Positions 6,980 through 12,570 are shown, counted from the stretch's first letter. The stretch is 12,940 nucleotides of DNA from DATGHS01 sp035307785 (GCA_035307785.1 DATGHS010000029.1:1-12940); one strand, 5' to 3'. Translations and numbers: made by a program. The notes: generated by a model from the sequence alone, not told the origin.

Positions 6980-7032
6980 CCCGGCGCGCCGGGACCGGTT
7001 AATCCCGACGCGTCGGGACTGCACCATTGAGC
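6955..7032 (-). pseudogene. Damaged tRNA-Asn copy 1 (3' half plus palindromes)
   Basis: Read on the minus strand, the 3' part (6979-6955) is identical to the intact tRNA-Asn from the T-arm through the acceptor 3' strand and discriminator. The D-region GCTCAATGGT is still recognisable at 7032-7023. The anticodon arm is replaced by the 16-bp palindrome TCCCGACGCGTCGGGA (7018-7003), then TTAACCGG, then a second palindrome CCCGGCGCGCCGGG (6993-6980). The 5' acceptor strand is missing, because that position codes for the end of the GIY-YIG protein. No working tRNA can form from this copy alone. Confidence 0.8.
6995..7022. repeat. 28-bp direct repeat carrying the 16-bp palindrome, left copy
   Basis: Plus-strand sequence CCGGTTAA, then TCCCGACGCGTCGGGA, then CTGC. 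Identical to 7388-7415. In the intact tRNA the same flanks (CCGGTTAA ... CTGC) enclose a 10-nt stretch from the normal anticodon arm in place of the palindrome. Confidence 0.8.
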
Positions 7033-7289
7033 AAATGGGCGCGAATCCATTTGGCCGACTTCATGCGCTTGATCTGCCGCTCCCGGCTCACCGCTGCCGA
7101 ACGGCTTGGGTGAGCTTCTTTCCAAACCAGCCGCCACGGACCGTTCTTATGGGTATAGGTGACACGGCCGAAGCCGGCATCGTTGTGTTCACATTCGCGG
7201 CGCTGCGGGTTATCCGTCGAGCCGATGTAGAACTTGCCCAATGGATTTTCGAGAATGTATACCCAGAACGTGGTTCGTTCGTCTTCCAA
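6999..7289 (-). CDS. GIY-YIG nuclease domain protein (UPF0213-like) between tRNA copies
   Basis: Protein of 96 residues. It has the GIY-YIG core: 'FWVYILENPLGKFYIGSTDN' (VYI at 10-12, YIG at 21-23), R30 in 'PQRRECEHN', 'KNGPWRLVWKEAH', and E70 in 'SRERQIKRMKS'. Arg and Glu at these places are the expected catalytic and metal-binding residues. Small UPF0213 proteins are widespread; their natural substrate is mostly unknown. The only usable start is TTG at 7289, one nucleotide past the tRNA discriminator base (7291) and with no spaced Shine-Dalgarno. The protein may be translated from an mRNA whose 5' end is made by tRNA 3' processing. The last residues (about 87-96, '...GAVPTRRD') are encoded by damaged tRNA copy 1, VPTRRD by its palindrome. 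Confidence 0.82.
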   Translation of the reverse strand: MEDERTTFWVYILENPLGKFYIGSTDNPQRRECEHNDAGFGRVTYTHKNGPWRLVWKEAHPSRSAAVSRERQIKRMKSAKWIRAHLLNGAVPTRRD

Positions 7290-7315
7290 GCTCCCCGAGT
7301 AGGACTCGAACCTAC
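7288..7315. repeat. 28-bp direct repeat, right copy (tRNA-Asn 3' end)
   Basis: Partner of 6952-6979. This copy belongs to the intact tRNA-Asn and its last 3 nt (7288-7290) run into the TTG start region of the GIY-YIG gene. Confidence 0.75.
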
Positions 7316-7363
7316 AACCTGCCGGTTAACAGCCGGCCGCTGCTACCATTGAGCTATCGGGGA
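7291..7363 (-). tRNA. tRNA-Asn (anticodon GUU)
   Basis: 73 nt, 5' end at 7363. Acceptor TCCCCGA pairs fully with TCGGGGA, discriminator G. The D-arm begins GCTCAATGGTAGC. Anticodon stem GCCGG/CCGGC encloses loop CTGTTAA, giving anticodon GTT (Asn). T-arm GTAGG/CCTAC encloses TTCGAGT. CCA is not encoded (CTT follows). The region between D-loop and anticodon stem has one more nucleotide than usual (GCAGCG), so the D-stem is probably 3 bp. All other stems are perfect, so it should work. It lies between two damaged copies of itself, with the GIY-YIG gene directly downstream. Confidence 0.9.
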
Positions 7364-7373
7364 ATATTCTCAA

Positions 7374-7435
7374 GCTCCCAGACGCCGCCGGTTAATCCCG
7401 ACGCGTCGGGACTGCTACCATTGAGCTATCGGGGA
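7374..7435 (-). pseudogene. Damaged tRNA-Asn copy 3 (5' half plus palindrome)
   Basis: The 5' part (7435-7412: acceptor TCCCCGA, then TAGCTCAATGGTAGCAG) matches the intact tRNA-Asn exactly. It then runs into the 16-bp palindrome, TTAACCGG and a short unrelated end with only GGGAGCTT recognisable from the 3' end. The T-arm is absent. Together with the 3' half in copy 1 it would make up one whole acceptor stem and T-arm, as if one tRNA had been split by the material in between. Confidence 0.75.
7388..7415. repeat. 28-bp direct repeat carrying the 16-bp palindrome, right copy
   Basis: Exact copy of 6995-7022, 393 bp away. The perfect 16-bp palindrome can pair with itself in DNA or RNA and sits beside TTAA, which in the intact tRNA belongs to the anticodon loop. 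Confidence 0.8.
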
Positions 7436-7453
7436 ATGCCCATCGGCATTGGA

Positions 7454-7459
7454 ATTATA
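7454..7459 (-). promoter_or_regulatory. -10 box TATAAT for the tRNA-Asn region
   Basis: A perfect TATAAT on the minus strand, 18 nt before the 5' end of damaged copy 3 (7435). A -35 element is not clear (TTGTGT at 7484-7479 with a long 19-nt spacer). Transcription from here would cross copy 3, the intact tRNA and the GIY-YIG gene in that order. A small perfect hairpin AATGCC-CATC-GGCATT (7435-7450) lies just after it. Confidence 0.45.
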
Positions 7460-7540
7460 TAGGTTCGCCCATGCCTGGACACAAGGGCAGTTTCTCGTAT
7501 CTCATCAATCGGCTTTGCCCCTATGTCGAGGAAATCAGCC

Positions 7541-8407
7541 ATGCGCTTTGCAACGCTGCGGACGAACCTGGGGCCACGTTTGGTGGTGCGTTCCGGCGAC
7601 CATTACGTCGATCTCGTGGCCACCGATCCGAAGCTGCCAGCCAGTATGCGGCAACTGCTCGAAGCCGGGCCGGCAATTTACCCGGCGATCGAGAGTGCAG
7701 TCCAGAAGCCCCAGGCGGTGAAGCTGGCGGTCGGCTCGGCCCAGTACCATGCCGTCGTGCCCAATCCGCCGAAAATTCTGTGCATCGGCCTCAATTATCG
7801 CGACCACGCCATCGAAGGCGGCAAGGCCATCCCTACCGAGCCCGTGCTGTTTGCCAAGTTCACCACCGCTCTCATTGGCGCCGGCGAGCCGATTGTACTG
7901 CCGAAGGTAAGCCAGAAGGTCGATTACGAAGCGGAACTGGTGATCGTCATTGGCAAGCGCGGCCGGCATATTCCGGCCGACAAGGCGTTCGACCACGTGG
8001 CCGGCTACACCTGCGGCCACGACGTTTCCGCCCGCGACTGGCAATTCCGCGGTGAAGAGAAGCAGTGGATCATCGGCAAAACTTTCGACACCTTTGGCCC
8101 GGTCGGGCCCGAACTGGTGACCACGGACGAAGCGCCGCATCCCCATAACCTGTCGATTCGCATGAAGCTGAACGGGCAAGTGATGCAGAACAGCAATACG
8201 AAAGAATTCATCTTCGGCGTGCCACAGTTGTTGGCGTACCTGTCGCAAGTGGTGACGCTGGAGCCGGGCGACCTGATCTTCACCGGCACTCCGCCCGGCG
8301 TTGGTGGCGCGCGGAAGCCGCCTGTCTGGCTCAAGCCCGGCGACGTCGCGGAAGTGGAAATCGATGGCATCGGCGTGCTGCGCAATCCCGTGGTGGCGGA
8401 GAGCTGA
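7541..8407 (+). CDS. Fumarylacetoacetate hydrolase (FAH) family protein
   Basis: Protein of 288 residues. Start 7541 (MRFATLRTN) is preferred over 7523 because GAGGAA at 7528-7533 lies 7 nt before it. It has a short N-terminal part (to about residue 75) followed by the FAH C-terminal fold: 'ILCIGLNYRDHA' (79-90), 'VDYEAELVIVIGKRG' with metal-ligand candidates E130 and E132, 'GHDVSARDWQ' with D161, then 'GKTFDTFGPVGP', 'FGVPQLLAYLSQ' and 'PGDLIFTGTPPGVG'. The family includes acylpyruvate hydrolases, 2-hydroxyhepta-2,4-diene-1,7-dioate isomerases and oxaloacetate decarboxylases, all dependent on divalent metal. The exact substrate cannot be read from the sequence, and neighbours offer no pathway. 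All expected ligands are present, so it should be an active enzyme. Confidence 0.93.
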   Translation: MRFATLRTNLGPRLVVRSGDHYVDLVATDPKLPASMRQLLEAGPAIYPAIESAVQKPQAVKLAVGSAQYHAVVPNPPKILCIGLNYRDHAIEGGKAIPTEPVLFAKFTTALIGAGEPIVLPKVSQKVDYEAELVIVIGKRGRHIPADKAFDHVAGYTCGHDVSARDWQFRGEEKQWIIGKTFDTFGPVGPELVTTDEAPHPHNLSIRMKLNGQVMQNSNTKEFIFGVPQLLAYLSQVVTLEPGDLIFTGTPPGVGGARKPPVWLKPGDVAEVEIDGIGVLRNPVVAES

Positions 8408-8417
8408 AAACCGGTTC

Positions 8418-8502
8418 CCCCTTCCCTCTTAGGGAAGGGGGTTAGGGGTTAGGTGAAAGTCCCTCAACCTAACCCCCAGCCCCTTCCCTAAGAGGGAAGG
8501 GG
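8418..8502. repeat. Long inverted repeat (MITE- or REP-like)
   Basis: Left arm 8418-8454 and right arm 8467-8502 are near-perfect reverse complements of about 36 bp around a 12-nt centre. Differences lie only in the GGGGTTAGGGG / GGGGCTGGGGG part. Each arm contains its own palindrome, CCCTTCCCTCTTAGGGAAGGG in essence. Repeats built from CCCTTCCCT-type arms and CCTAACCCC are common in intergenic regions of several bacterial groups. It fills the whole gap between the FAH and Nudix genes, so it may also act as a hairpin in the transcript. Confidence 0.8.
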
Positions 8503-8510
8503 AGAGAAGC

Positions 8511-9116
8511 ATGGACAAATCTCAAGAGCGCGTGCTCGGCATTCCCGCCGAGCGATTGCGGGAAGCCGGCATCTTTCAAGGCTTCCGCGCCTTCGATCCG
8601 GCGCTCTTCGCCTTTCTCCTGGATTCAAAGCACCTGGAATATCGCCTGCGCGGCCCGGCCGAAGAAGATCCGTCGTTCAAGCAACTAATCCCGTACGTCG
8701 TGCTGCGCTGCGGCTCGTTGCTCTTCCATTACACACGTGGCGGAAACGGAACCGAAGCGCGTCTGCGCGCTTTGCGCTCTGTTGGCATCGGCGGGCACAT
8801 CAGCGCCGAAGAGGATTCGTCCGCCAGCGATCCCTACCGGGCCGGAATGCTGCGTGAATTAAGCGAGGAGTTAGAGATTCAAACCACCTTCCGCGAATCG
8901 TTGGTTGGGCTCATCAATGACGATTCCGTATCGGTGGGCCGGGTGCATCTTGGTGTGGTGCATCTGCTGGAACTGGCGGAGCCGAACGTGAAGCCGAAGG
9001 AAGATGCGATCGCGACGCCAGGCTTCGCGCCGCTGGCGGAATTGCAAGGCGTGGCCGGACAATTCGAGACCTGGTCGCAGTTCGTGATGAATGCGCTTCA
9101 AGCGGCCGGCGTTTAG
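8511..9116 (+). CDS. Nudix-type hydrolase-like protein
   Basis: Protein of 201 residues. Residues 94-123 read 'GGHISAEED', a short insertion, then 'AGMLRELSEELEI'. This fits the Nudix box (G-x5-E-x7-RE-U-x-EE-x-G-U) with R115-E116, E119 and E120 in place, about six extra residues before RE, and Glu122 where Gly is usual. The strands 'QLIPYVVLRCGSLLFHY' before and 'GVVHLLEL' after also fit a Nudix fold. Nudix enzymes split nucleoside diphosphates linked to another group; the substrate here is unknown. The odd Nudix box leaves some doubt about activity. The Shine-Dalgarno (GGGGAGAG just before ATG 8511) is made partly of the end of the inverted repeat, which could hide it in a hairpin. Confidence 0.8.
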   Translation: MDKSQERVLGIPAERLREAGIFQGFRAFDPALFAFLLDSKHLEYRLRGPAEEDPSFKQLIPYVVLRCGSLLFHYTRGGNGTEARLRALRSVGIGGHISAEEDSSASDPYRAGMLRELSEELEIQTTFRESLVGLINDDSVSVGRVHLGVVHLLELAEPNVKPKEDAIATPGFAPLAELQGVAGQFETWSQFVMNALQAAGV

Positions 9117-9143
9117 CGGGCGACCCTTTGGGTCGCTCGCTAA
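9113..9143. terminator. Strong hairpin between convergent genes
   Basis: TTAGCGGGCGACCC, loop TTT, then GGGTCGCTCGCTAA: a 14-bp stem with one G-T wobble. It begins at the stop codon of the Nudix gene and lies just beyond the end of the FtsQ-like gene on the other strand (9152). No T-run follows, but place and strength suit a two-way terminator. Confidence 0.6.
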
Positions 9144-9151
9144 ACCTGATG

Positions 9152-9922
9152 TCAGTTCGTCATGTCAAGTGTTCCCCCTTCCAATCCGCCGTCCTTTGCG
9201 CAGAAGTCCAACACTCGTCGCACTTTTTCCTCCGCCGCTGGCTCCCCCGCAACTTCGTCGCCCGGTCCATGGCCCCAAATGATCGTCGGCCCGCTCTTGA
9301 ACTCATTCCGGCCCAGGCGCAGCGTTCCATTGGTCCAATGCATTACGTTGAGCTTCAGTTGCCCCTGGTGGGGCTGCAATAGCCCCGCCACGCGGGCGGC
9401 GGCCTCGACTTCCGGATCGCCCCACGGCTTGCCCGGACTGTGGATGGGCGGCGGAAAGATACCCATGAGCACCGGCAATGTTTTCACGTCGGCGTCGCAC
9501 GGCAGCAGAATGCCTTTTTTATCAACCGCACGAGTAACCGGAACATTCTCCGAGTAGGTTATGGCCAGTGCGGCAAGCCGGAATTGAAGTTGCACGCGGA
9601 TTCGCCGGCCTGGGCCGATTTCCACTTGCTGCACCCTCTCCACCCAAGCGTGACGCACAAACGCGGCTGTGAGCCGCTCCGCCAGGGAATCGTCGAGCAG
9701 GGACACTTGCTCCGGCAAGCCATTCAGGTACTGGACTTCGCTCAAGAATTCAGCGCGGCTCAGGCCGGGCGGCGACGAGCATTCGATTTCAGCAACCGGA
9801 AACTGATAACGCGGCTCGTCGCGCAATTGCCGGCGCAAATACTGGCCGAGCAAGATGACCCCGCCCAACGCCAACGCGCAGACCACCAACGTGAGAACGA
9901 TTTGAACCAACCAGCGGCGCAT
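9152..9922 (-). CDS. FtsQ/DivIB-like POTRA membrane protein
   Basis: Protein of 256 residues from ATG 9922, chosen because GAAGGA lies about 6 nt upstream; a TTG at 9946 would overlap murB. It has one N-terminal membrane helix (about residues 4-26, 'WLVQIVLTLVVCALALGGVI') after a short positive cytoplasmic end. A POTRA-like part (about 40-110) follows, with 'FVRHAWVERVQQVEI' and 'RRIRVQLQFRLAALA', the counterpart of the FtsQ pattern 'HPWVxxVxVxRxWPxxLxIxVxExxPVA'. The FtsQ beta-domain follows with 'VDKKGILLPCD' and 'LPVLMGIFPP'. FtsQ links FtsL/FtsB and the late divisome to the membrane. The gene is 17 nt downstream of murB, as in the classic dcw cluster. Sequence resemblance is pattern-level; the divisional role is inferred, the more so because most planctomycetes lack FtsZ. 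Confidence 0.75.
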   Translation of the reverse strand: MRRWLVQIVLTLVVCALALGGVILLGQYLRRQLRDEPRYQFPVAEIECSSPPGLSRAEFLSEVQYLNGLPEQVSLLDDSLAERLTAAFVRHAWVERVQQVEIGPGRRIRVQLQFRLAALAITYSENVPVTRAVDKKGILLPCDADVKTLPVLMGIFPPPIHSPGKPWGDPEVEAAARVAGLLQPHQGQLKLNVMHWTNGTLRLGRNEFKSGPTIIWGHGPGDEVAGEPAAEEKVRRVLDFCAKDGGLEGGTLDMTN

Positions 9923-9939
9923 GGCGAATCCTTCGCGCG

Positions 9940-10818
9940 TTACCAAACGAGAATATCCTGTTCCAGATTCACGCCGCTTTGCTCGCGGACTTTGGACCGA
10001 ACCAGGTCAATGAGCCGGAGAACATCGCGGGCAGCCGTATTCGGGCCGGCCACGATGTAATTGGCGTTTTGTTCGCTCAGGCTCGCCCCGCCGACTTGGG
10101 TCTTGCTCAATCCCGATGACTCGATCAGCTGCGCTGCTTGCAGGCCGCGCGGGTTCTTGAAAAGACGTGCCGATGCTTCGAAGCTGTGCGGCAAGTTCGC
10201 TTTCCGTGTGATCCACGCTTTGAGCATCCGCTTCTTGATGGCGTCGTCGCGGTCGGTTTCCAGCTCGAATTCTGCCGTGAGAATCACGGGATCATCGAGA
10301 TTGCTGCGGTTTTCACGGAAGCTCAGTTCCTCGTGTTCGCGCCAGACGGCAGCATGCCGGCTATCCAGGACTTCTACCCGGCGAACATACTGGCCGATCT
10401 CACCGGTGCGATCGCCGGCATTGACGCGCACGGCGCCGCCAATCGTGGCGCTGATGCCAACTAGTGTTTCCAGGCCGGCCAGATGATGCTTCGCCGCGGC
10501 GGCGATCACGGCCGCCAAGTCGGCGCCCCCGCCGGCCCGCACCTTACGACCTTCCACGCCGATCTTCGAGAAGGCAGGGCTGATGAGCCGCAGCACGATG
10601 CCGTTCACGCCTGCATCGCGCACCAGCACGTTGCTGCCGACGCCGAGAACGCGCACCGGCAGTTTCTCCTTGGCTGCCCAGCGCATAATACCGGCCAGTT
10701 CTTCGACCGAGCGAGGTTCGGCCAGGTGTTCCGCCGGCCCGCCGATTTTCAGCGAAGTGAACGGCGCCAGCGGCTGCCGTGCACGCACAATTTCGGGAAA
10801 CGCTTCCTCAAGGTTCAT
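9940..10818 (-). CDS. murB: UDP-N-acetylenolpyruvoylglucosamine reductase MurB
   Basis: Protein of 292 residues from ATG 10818 (MNLEEAFPEI); ATG 10827 (MFPMNLEEA) is equally possible. The frame upstream to 11016 lies over rtcA and is not coding. It catalyses the NADPH-dependent second step of UDP-N-acetylmuramate synthesis in the cytoplasm. FAD-binding features: 'TSLKIGGPAEHLAEP', 'LGVGSNVLVRD', 'LVGISATIGGAVRVNAG'. The Arg of the substrate/active site appears in 'LSFRENRSNLDD' and the C-terminal acid in 'GVNLEQDILVW'. The lack of the E. coli-type insertion points to type II MurB. The usual catalytic Ser or Cys in 'AG(S/C)xFKNP' is Arg here: 'ASARLFKNPRG', residue 218, codon CGT at 10167-10165. 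The rest of the motif is intact. It forms an operon with the FtsQ-like gene and is divergent from rtcA. Confidence 0.92.
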   Translation of the reverse strand: MNLEEAFPEIVRARQPLAPFTSLKIGGPAEHLAEPRSVEELAGIMRWAAKEKLPVRVLGVGSNVLVRDAGVNGIVLRLISPAFSKIGVEGRKVRAGGGADLAAVIAAAAKHHLAGLETLVGISATIGGAVRVNAGDRTGEIGQYVRRVEVLDSRHAAVWREHEELSFRENRSNLDDPVILTAEFELETDRDDAIKKRMLKAWITRKANLPHSFEASARLFKNPRGLQAAQLIESSGLSKTQVGGASLSEQNANYIVAGPNTAARDVLRLIDLVRSKVREQSGVNLEQDILVW

Positions 10819-10860
10819 GGGGAACATATTAGATGCCGCCCTGCCAAGCCGCAAGCCGCA

Positions 10861-10866
10861 TATAAT
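10861..10866 (+). promoter_or_regulatory. -10 box TATAAT of rtcA
   Basis: Perfect TATAAT six nt before the rtcA ATG (10873). Transcription normally starts 6-8 nt after the hexamer, that is at or next to the start codon, so the mRNA may be leaderless. No good -35 hexamer is seen 16-18 nt upstream; that region holds a small direct repeat (AAGCCGC AAGCCGC). Confidence 0.5.
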
Positions 10867-10872
10867 CGAGGC

Positions 10873-11904
10873 ATGCTTGAACTCGACGGATCGATGGGCG
10901 AAGGCGGCGGGCAGATTCTGCGCACCAGCCTCGCTTTGTCGCTGATCACTGGCCAGGCATTCCGCTTGCGGAAGATTCGAGCCGGCCGGCCGAAACCGGG
11001 GCTGCACCCGCAGCACCTGATGTCGGTGCGCGCCGCGGCCACGATTGGTCAGGCGAAAGTCGACGGCGACACCATCGGCTCGCGCGCGTTGGTCTTCGAG
11101 CCGGGCGAGGTGAAGTCCGGGAAGTACCGCTTTGCCATCGGCACCGCCGGGGCGACCGGATTAGTATTGCACACGATCTACTTGCCGCTGGCGTGGAAGG
11201 CCGATGGGCCGAGCGAACTGATCCTCGAAGGCGGCACGCACGTCAGCACCAGCCCGTGTTTCCACTTCCTGCAAACCACCTGGCGCGCCTGGATGGAATG
11301 GTTCGGCTTGCACCTGAAGTTGAAGATGAATCGAACCGGATTTTATCCGCGCGGCGGTGGGCAGGTCGAGGCGGTGATTCAATCTTGCCAGCGAATTCGC
11401 GGCTTGATGCTGACGACGCGCGAGCCGCTCACGCGAGCCACGGGCTTCAGCGCCGTAGCCGGTTTGCCAGAGCACATCGCGCAACGGCAAGCGCGGCGAG
11501 CACGATACCGCCTGCGCGAAAACGGCATCGAGACCGATATCGTCGAGGAGACCTGGGCCGGCGGCCCGGGTTCGGTGCTCGCCCTCATCTTCGATTCCGC
11601 GCCGGTGCCGACGCTGTTCTTCGGCCTCGGAGAGAGAGGCAAGCCCGCCGAGAAGGTGGCCGACGAAGCCGTTTCGCCAGCACTGCACTACGCCCACTCC
11701 GGCGAGCCCGTCGATCCGCACTCGGCCGACCAGATCGTGCTGCCGCTGGCACTGAGCGAGGATGCGAGCGAATTTCGGGTTTCCGAAGTCACGCAGCACT
11801 TGATCACAAACATTGCGGTGATTCGGCATTTTATTTCGCGCGACATTGTTTGTGACGGAGCGCAAGGTTCTGCCGGAGTAGTGAGAATCGCTGCAAAAGG
11901 GTAA
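10873..11904 (+). CDS. rtcA: RNA 3'-terminal phosphate cyclase RtcA
   Basis: Protein of 343 residues, full family length. It converts RNA 3'-phosphate ends to 2',3'-cyclic phosphate through an RtcA-AMP intermediate, using ATP. Motifs: 'LDGSMGEGGGQILRTSLALS' (4-23), 'KPGLHPQHLMSVRAA' (41-55), 'LEGGTHVSTSPCFHFL' (118-133), 'GFYPRGGGQVE' (156-166), and nucleophile H283 in 'DPHSADQIVLPLAL', matching the HxADQ motif of characterised enzymes. The start at 10873 gives the canonical N-terminus; a longer open frame back to 10483 is antisense to murB and not coding. The only 5' signal is a TATAAT six nt upstream, so it may be translated without a leader. No rtcB or rtcR is next to it. It runs in the same direction as the radical SAM gene 33 nt downstream. 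Confidence 0.95.
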   Translation: MLELDGSMGEGGGQILRTSLALSLITGQAFRLRKIRAGRPKPGLHPQHLMSVRAAATIGQAKVDGDTIGSRALVFEPGEVKSGKYRFAIGTAGATGLVLHTIYLPLAWKADGPSELILEGGTHVSTSPCFHFLQTTWRAWMEWFGLHLKLKMNRTGFYPRGGGQVEAVIQSCQRIRGLMLTTREPLTRATGFSAVAGLPEHIAQRQARRARYRLRENGIETDIVEETWAGGPGSVLALIFDSAPVPTLFFGLGERGKPAEKVADEAVSPALHYAHSGEPVDPHSADQIVLPLALSEDASEFRVSEVTQHLITNIAVIRHFISRDIVCDGAQGSAGVVRIAAKG

Positions 11905-11905
11905 A

Positions 11906-11941
11906 ATGGAGGAATTGCTGCTTGCGGCTAAGCCTTTATGA
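11906..11941 (+). CDS. Possible 11-codon leader ORF before the radical SAM gene
   Basis: ATG GAG GAA TTG ... ends with TGA at 11939-11941, overlapping the radical SAM ATG as ATGA. It starts one nt after the rtcA TAA. The radical SAM gene has no close Shine-Dalgarno (GGAGGA is 24 nt away), so coupling to this small ORF is one way it could be translated. It is short enough to be chance. Confidence 0.25.
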   Translation: MEELLLAAKPL

Positions 11942-12570
11942 CCACGACGATTTCAGACCTGATCATCCCAGTTGCCCACTTCGTGCCTTGCACCGAGGCC
12001 GAAGGGCCGGGGAAGCGCTTCGCGCTCTGGTTCCAGGGCTGCCCGCTGCGTTGCCCCGGCTGCTGCAACCCGGAGATGCTACCGTTCGAGGGTGGAACGC
12101 CAACGACGCTATCGGAGATCCTAAAGCGAATTTTCGAAGCACAGGAGCAAGACGGAATCGAAGGCATCACGCTGCTCGGTGGCGAGCCATTGGCGCATGC
12201 TCGCGCAGGAACTGAAATCGCCAGAGCGGCACGCCAGCGCGGGCTAACCGTGATGGTCTTTTCCGGCTACAGGCTGGAGGAAGCGCAGGAACTCGCTGAT
12301 CCCGGTGTGGCGGAACTTTTGGCCCTCACCGATATTCTGGTCGATGGCCGCTACATGCGTGAATTGCCCGACACCGAGCGCCGCTGGATCGGCAGCACGA
12401 ATCAGCGCATTCATTTTCTCACGGATCGTTACCGGCCCGACGATTCGTGCTGGAGGAAGAAAAACACCCTTGAAATCCGGCTCGACGCCAACGGACTGTC
12501 GCTCAATGGCTTCCCGGCCCAAATTGCGGTAGGATTGTGGAAGGTATTGCCGAGGAAGAGCCAAGCATGA
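11938..12570 (+). CDS. Radical SAM activase-like protein (single 4Fe-4S, NrdG/PflA type)
   Basis: Protein of 210 residues. The radical SAM cluster motif is C35-x3-C39-x2-C42 ('FQGCPLRCPGCCNPE'); the SAM-binding 'LLGGEPLAH' follows at 78-86, with 'VMVFSGYRLEEAQ' and 'LTDILVDGRYMRELPD' as in NrdG/PflA-like activases. The size fits single-cluster activating enzymes, which create a glycyl radical on a partner. No glycyl-radical enzyme lies in view, and 'WIGSTNQRIHFLTDRY' plus a C-terminal extension after about residue 170 are unlike standard NrdG, so another target is likely. The start 11938 is fixed by an in-frame stop 9 nt upstream. An 11-codon ORF (11906-11941) begins just after the rtcA stop and ends in an ATGA overlap with this start. 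The next gene begins 27 nt downstream with a near-identical start context. Confidence 0.88.
   Translation: MTTTISDLIIPVAHFVPCTEAEGPGKRFALWFQGCPLRCPGCCNPEMLPFEGGTPTTLSEILKRIFEAQEQDGIEGITLLGGEPLAHARAGTEIARAARQRGLTVMVFSGYRLEEAQELADPGVAELLALTDILVDGRYMRELPDTERRWIGSTNQRIHFLTDRYRPDDSCWRKKNTLEIRLDANGLSLNGFPAQIAVGLWKVLPRKSQA

Noticed and set aside
6955..7435. Three working tRNA-Asn genes or a CRISPR-like array
   Set aside because: Two copies lack either the 5' acceptor strand or the T-arm and have no anticodon loop; repeat number and spacing do not fit CRISPR.
7535..8248. 237-residue minus-strand ORF
   Set aside because: Shadow of the FAH gene, which has full family motifs on the other strand.
10483..10872. 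N-terminal 130-residue extension of the RtcA frame
   Set aside because: Antisense to murB; the RtcA family begins at LELDGSMGEGGGQ, matching ATG 10873.
11161..11865. 234-residue minus-strand ORF
   Set aside because: Shadow of rtcA without any recognisable motif.
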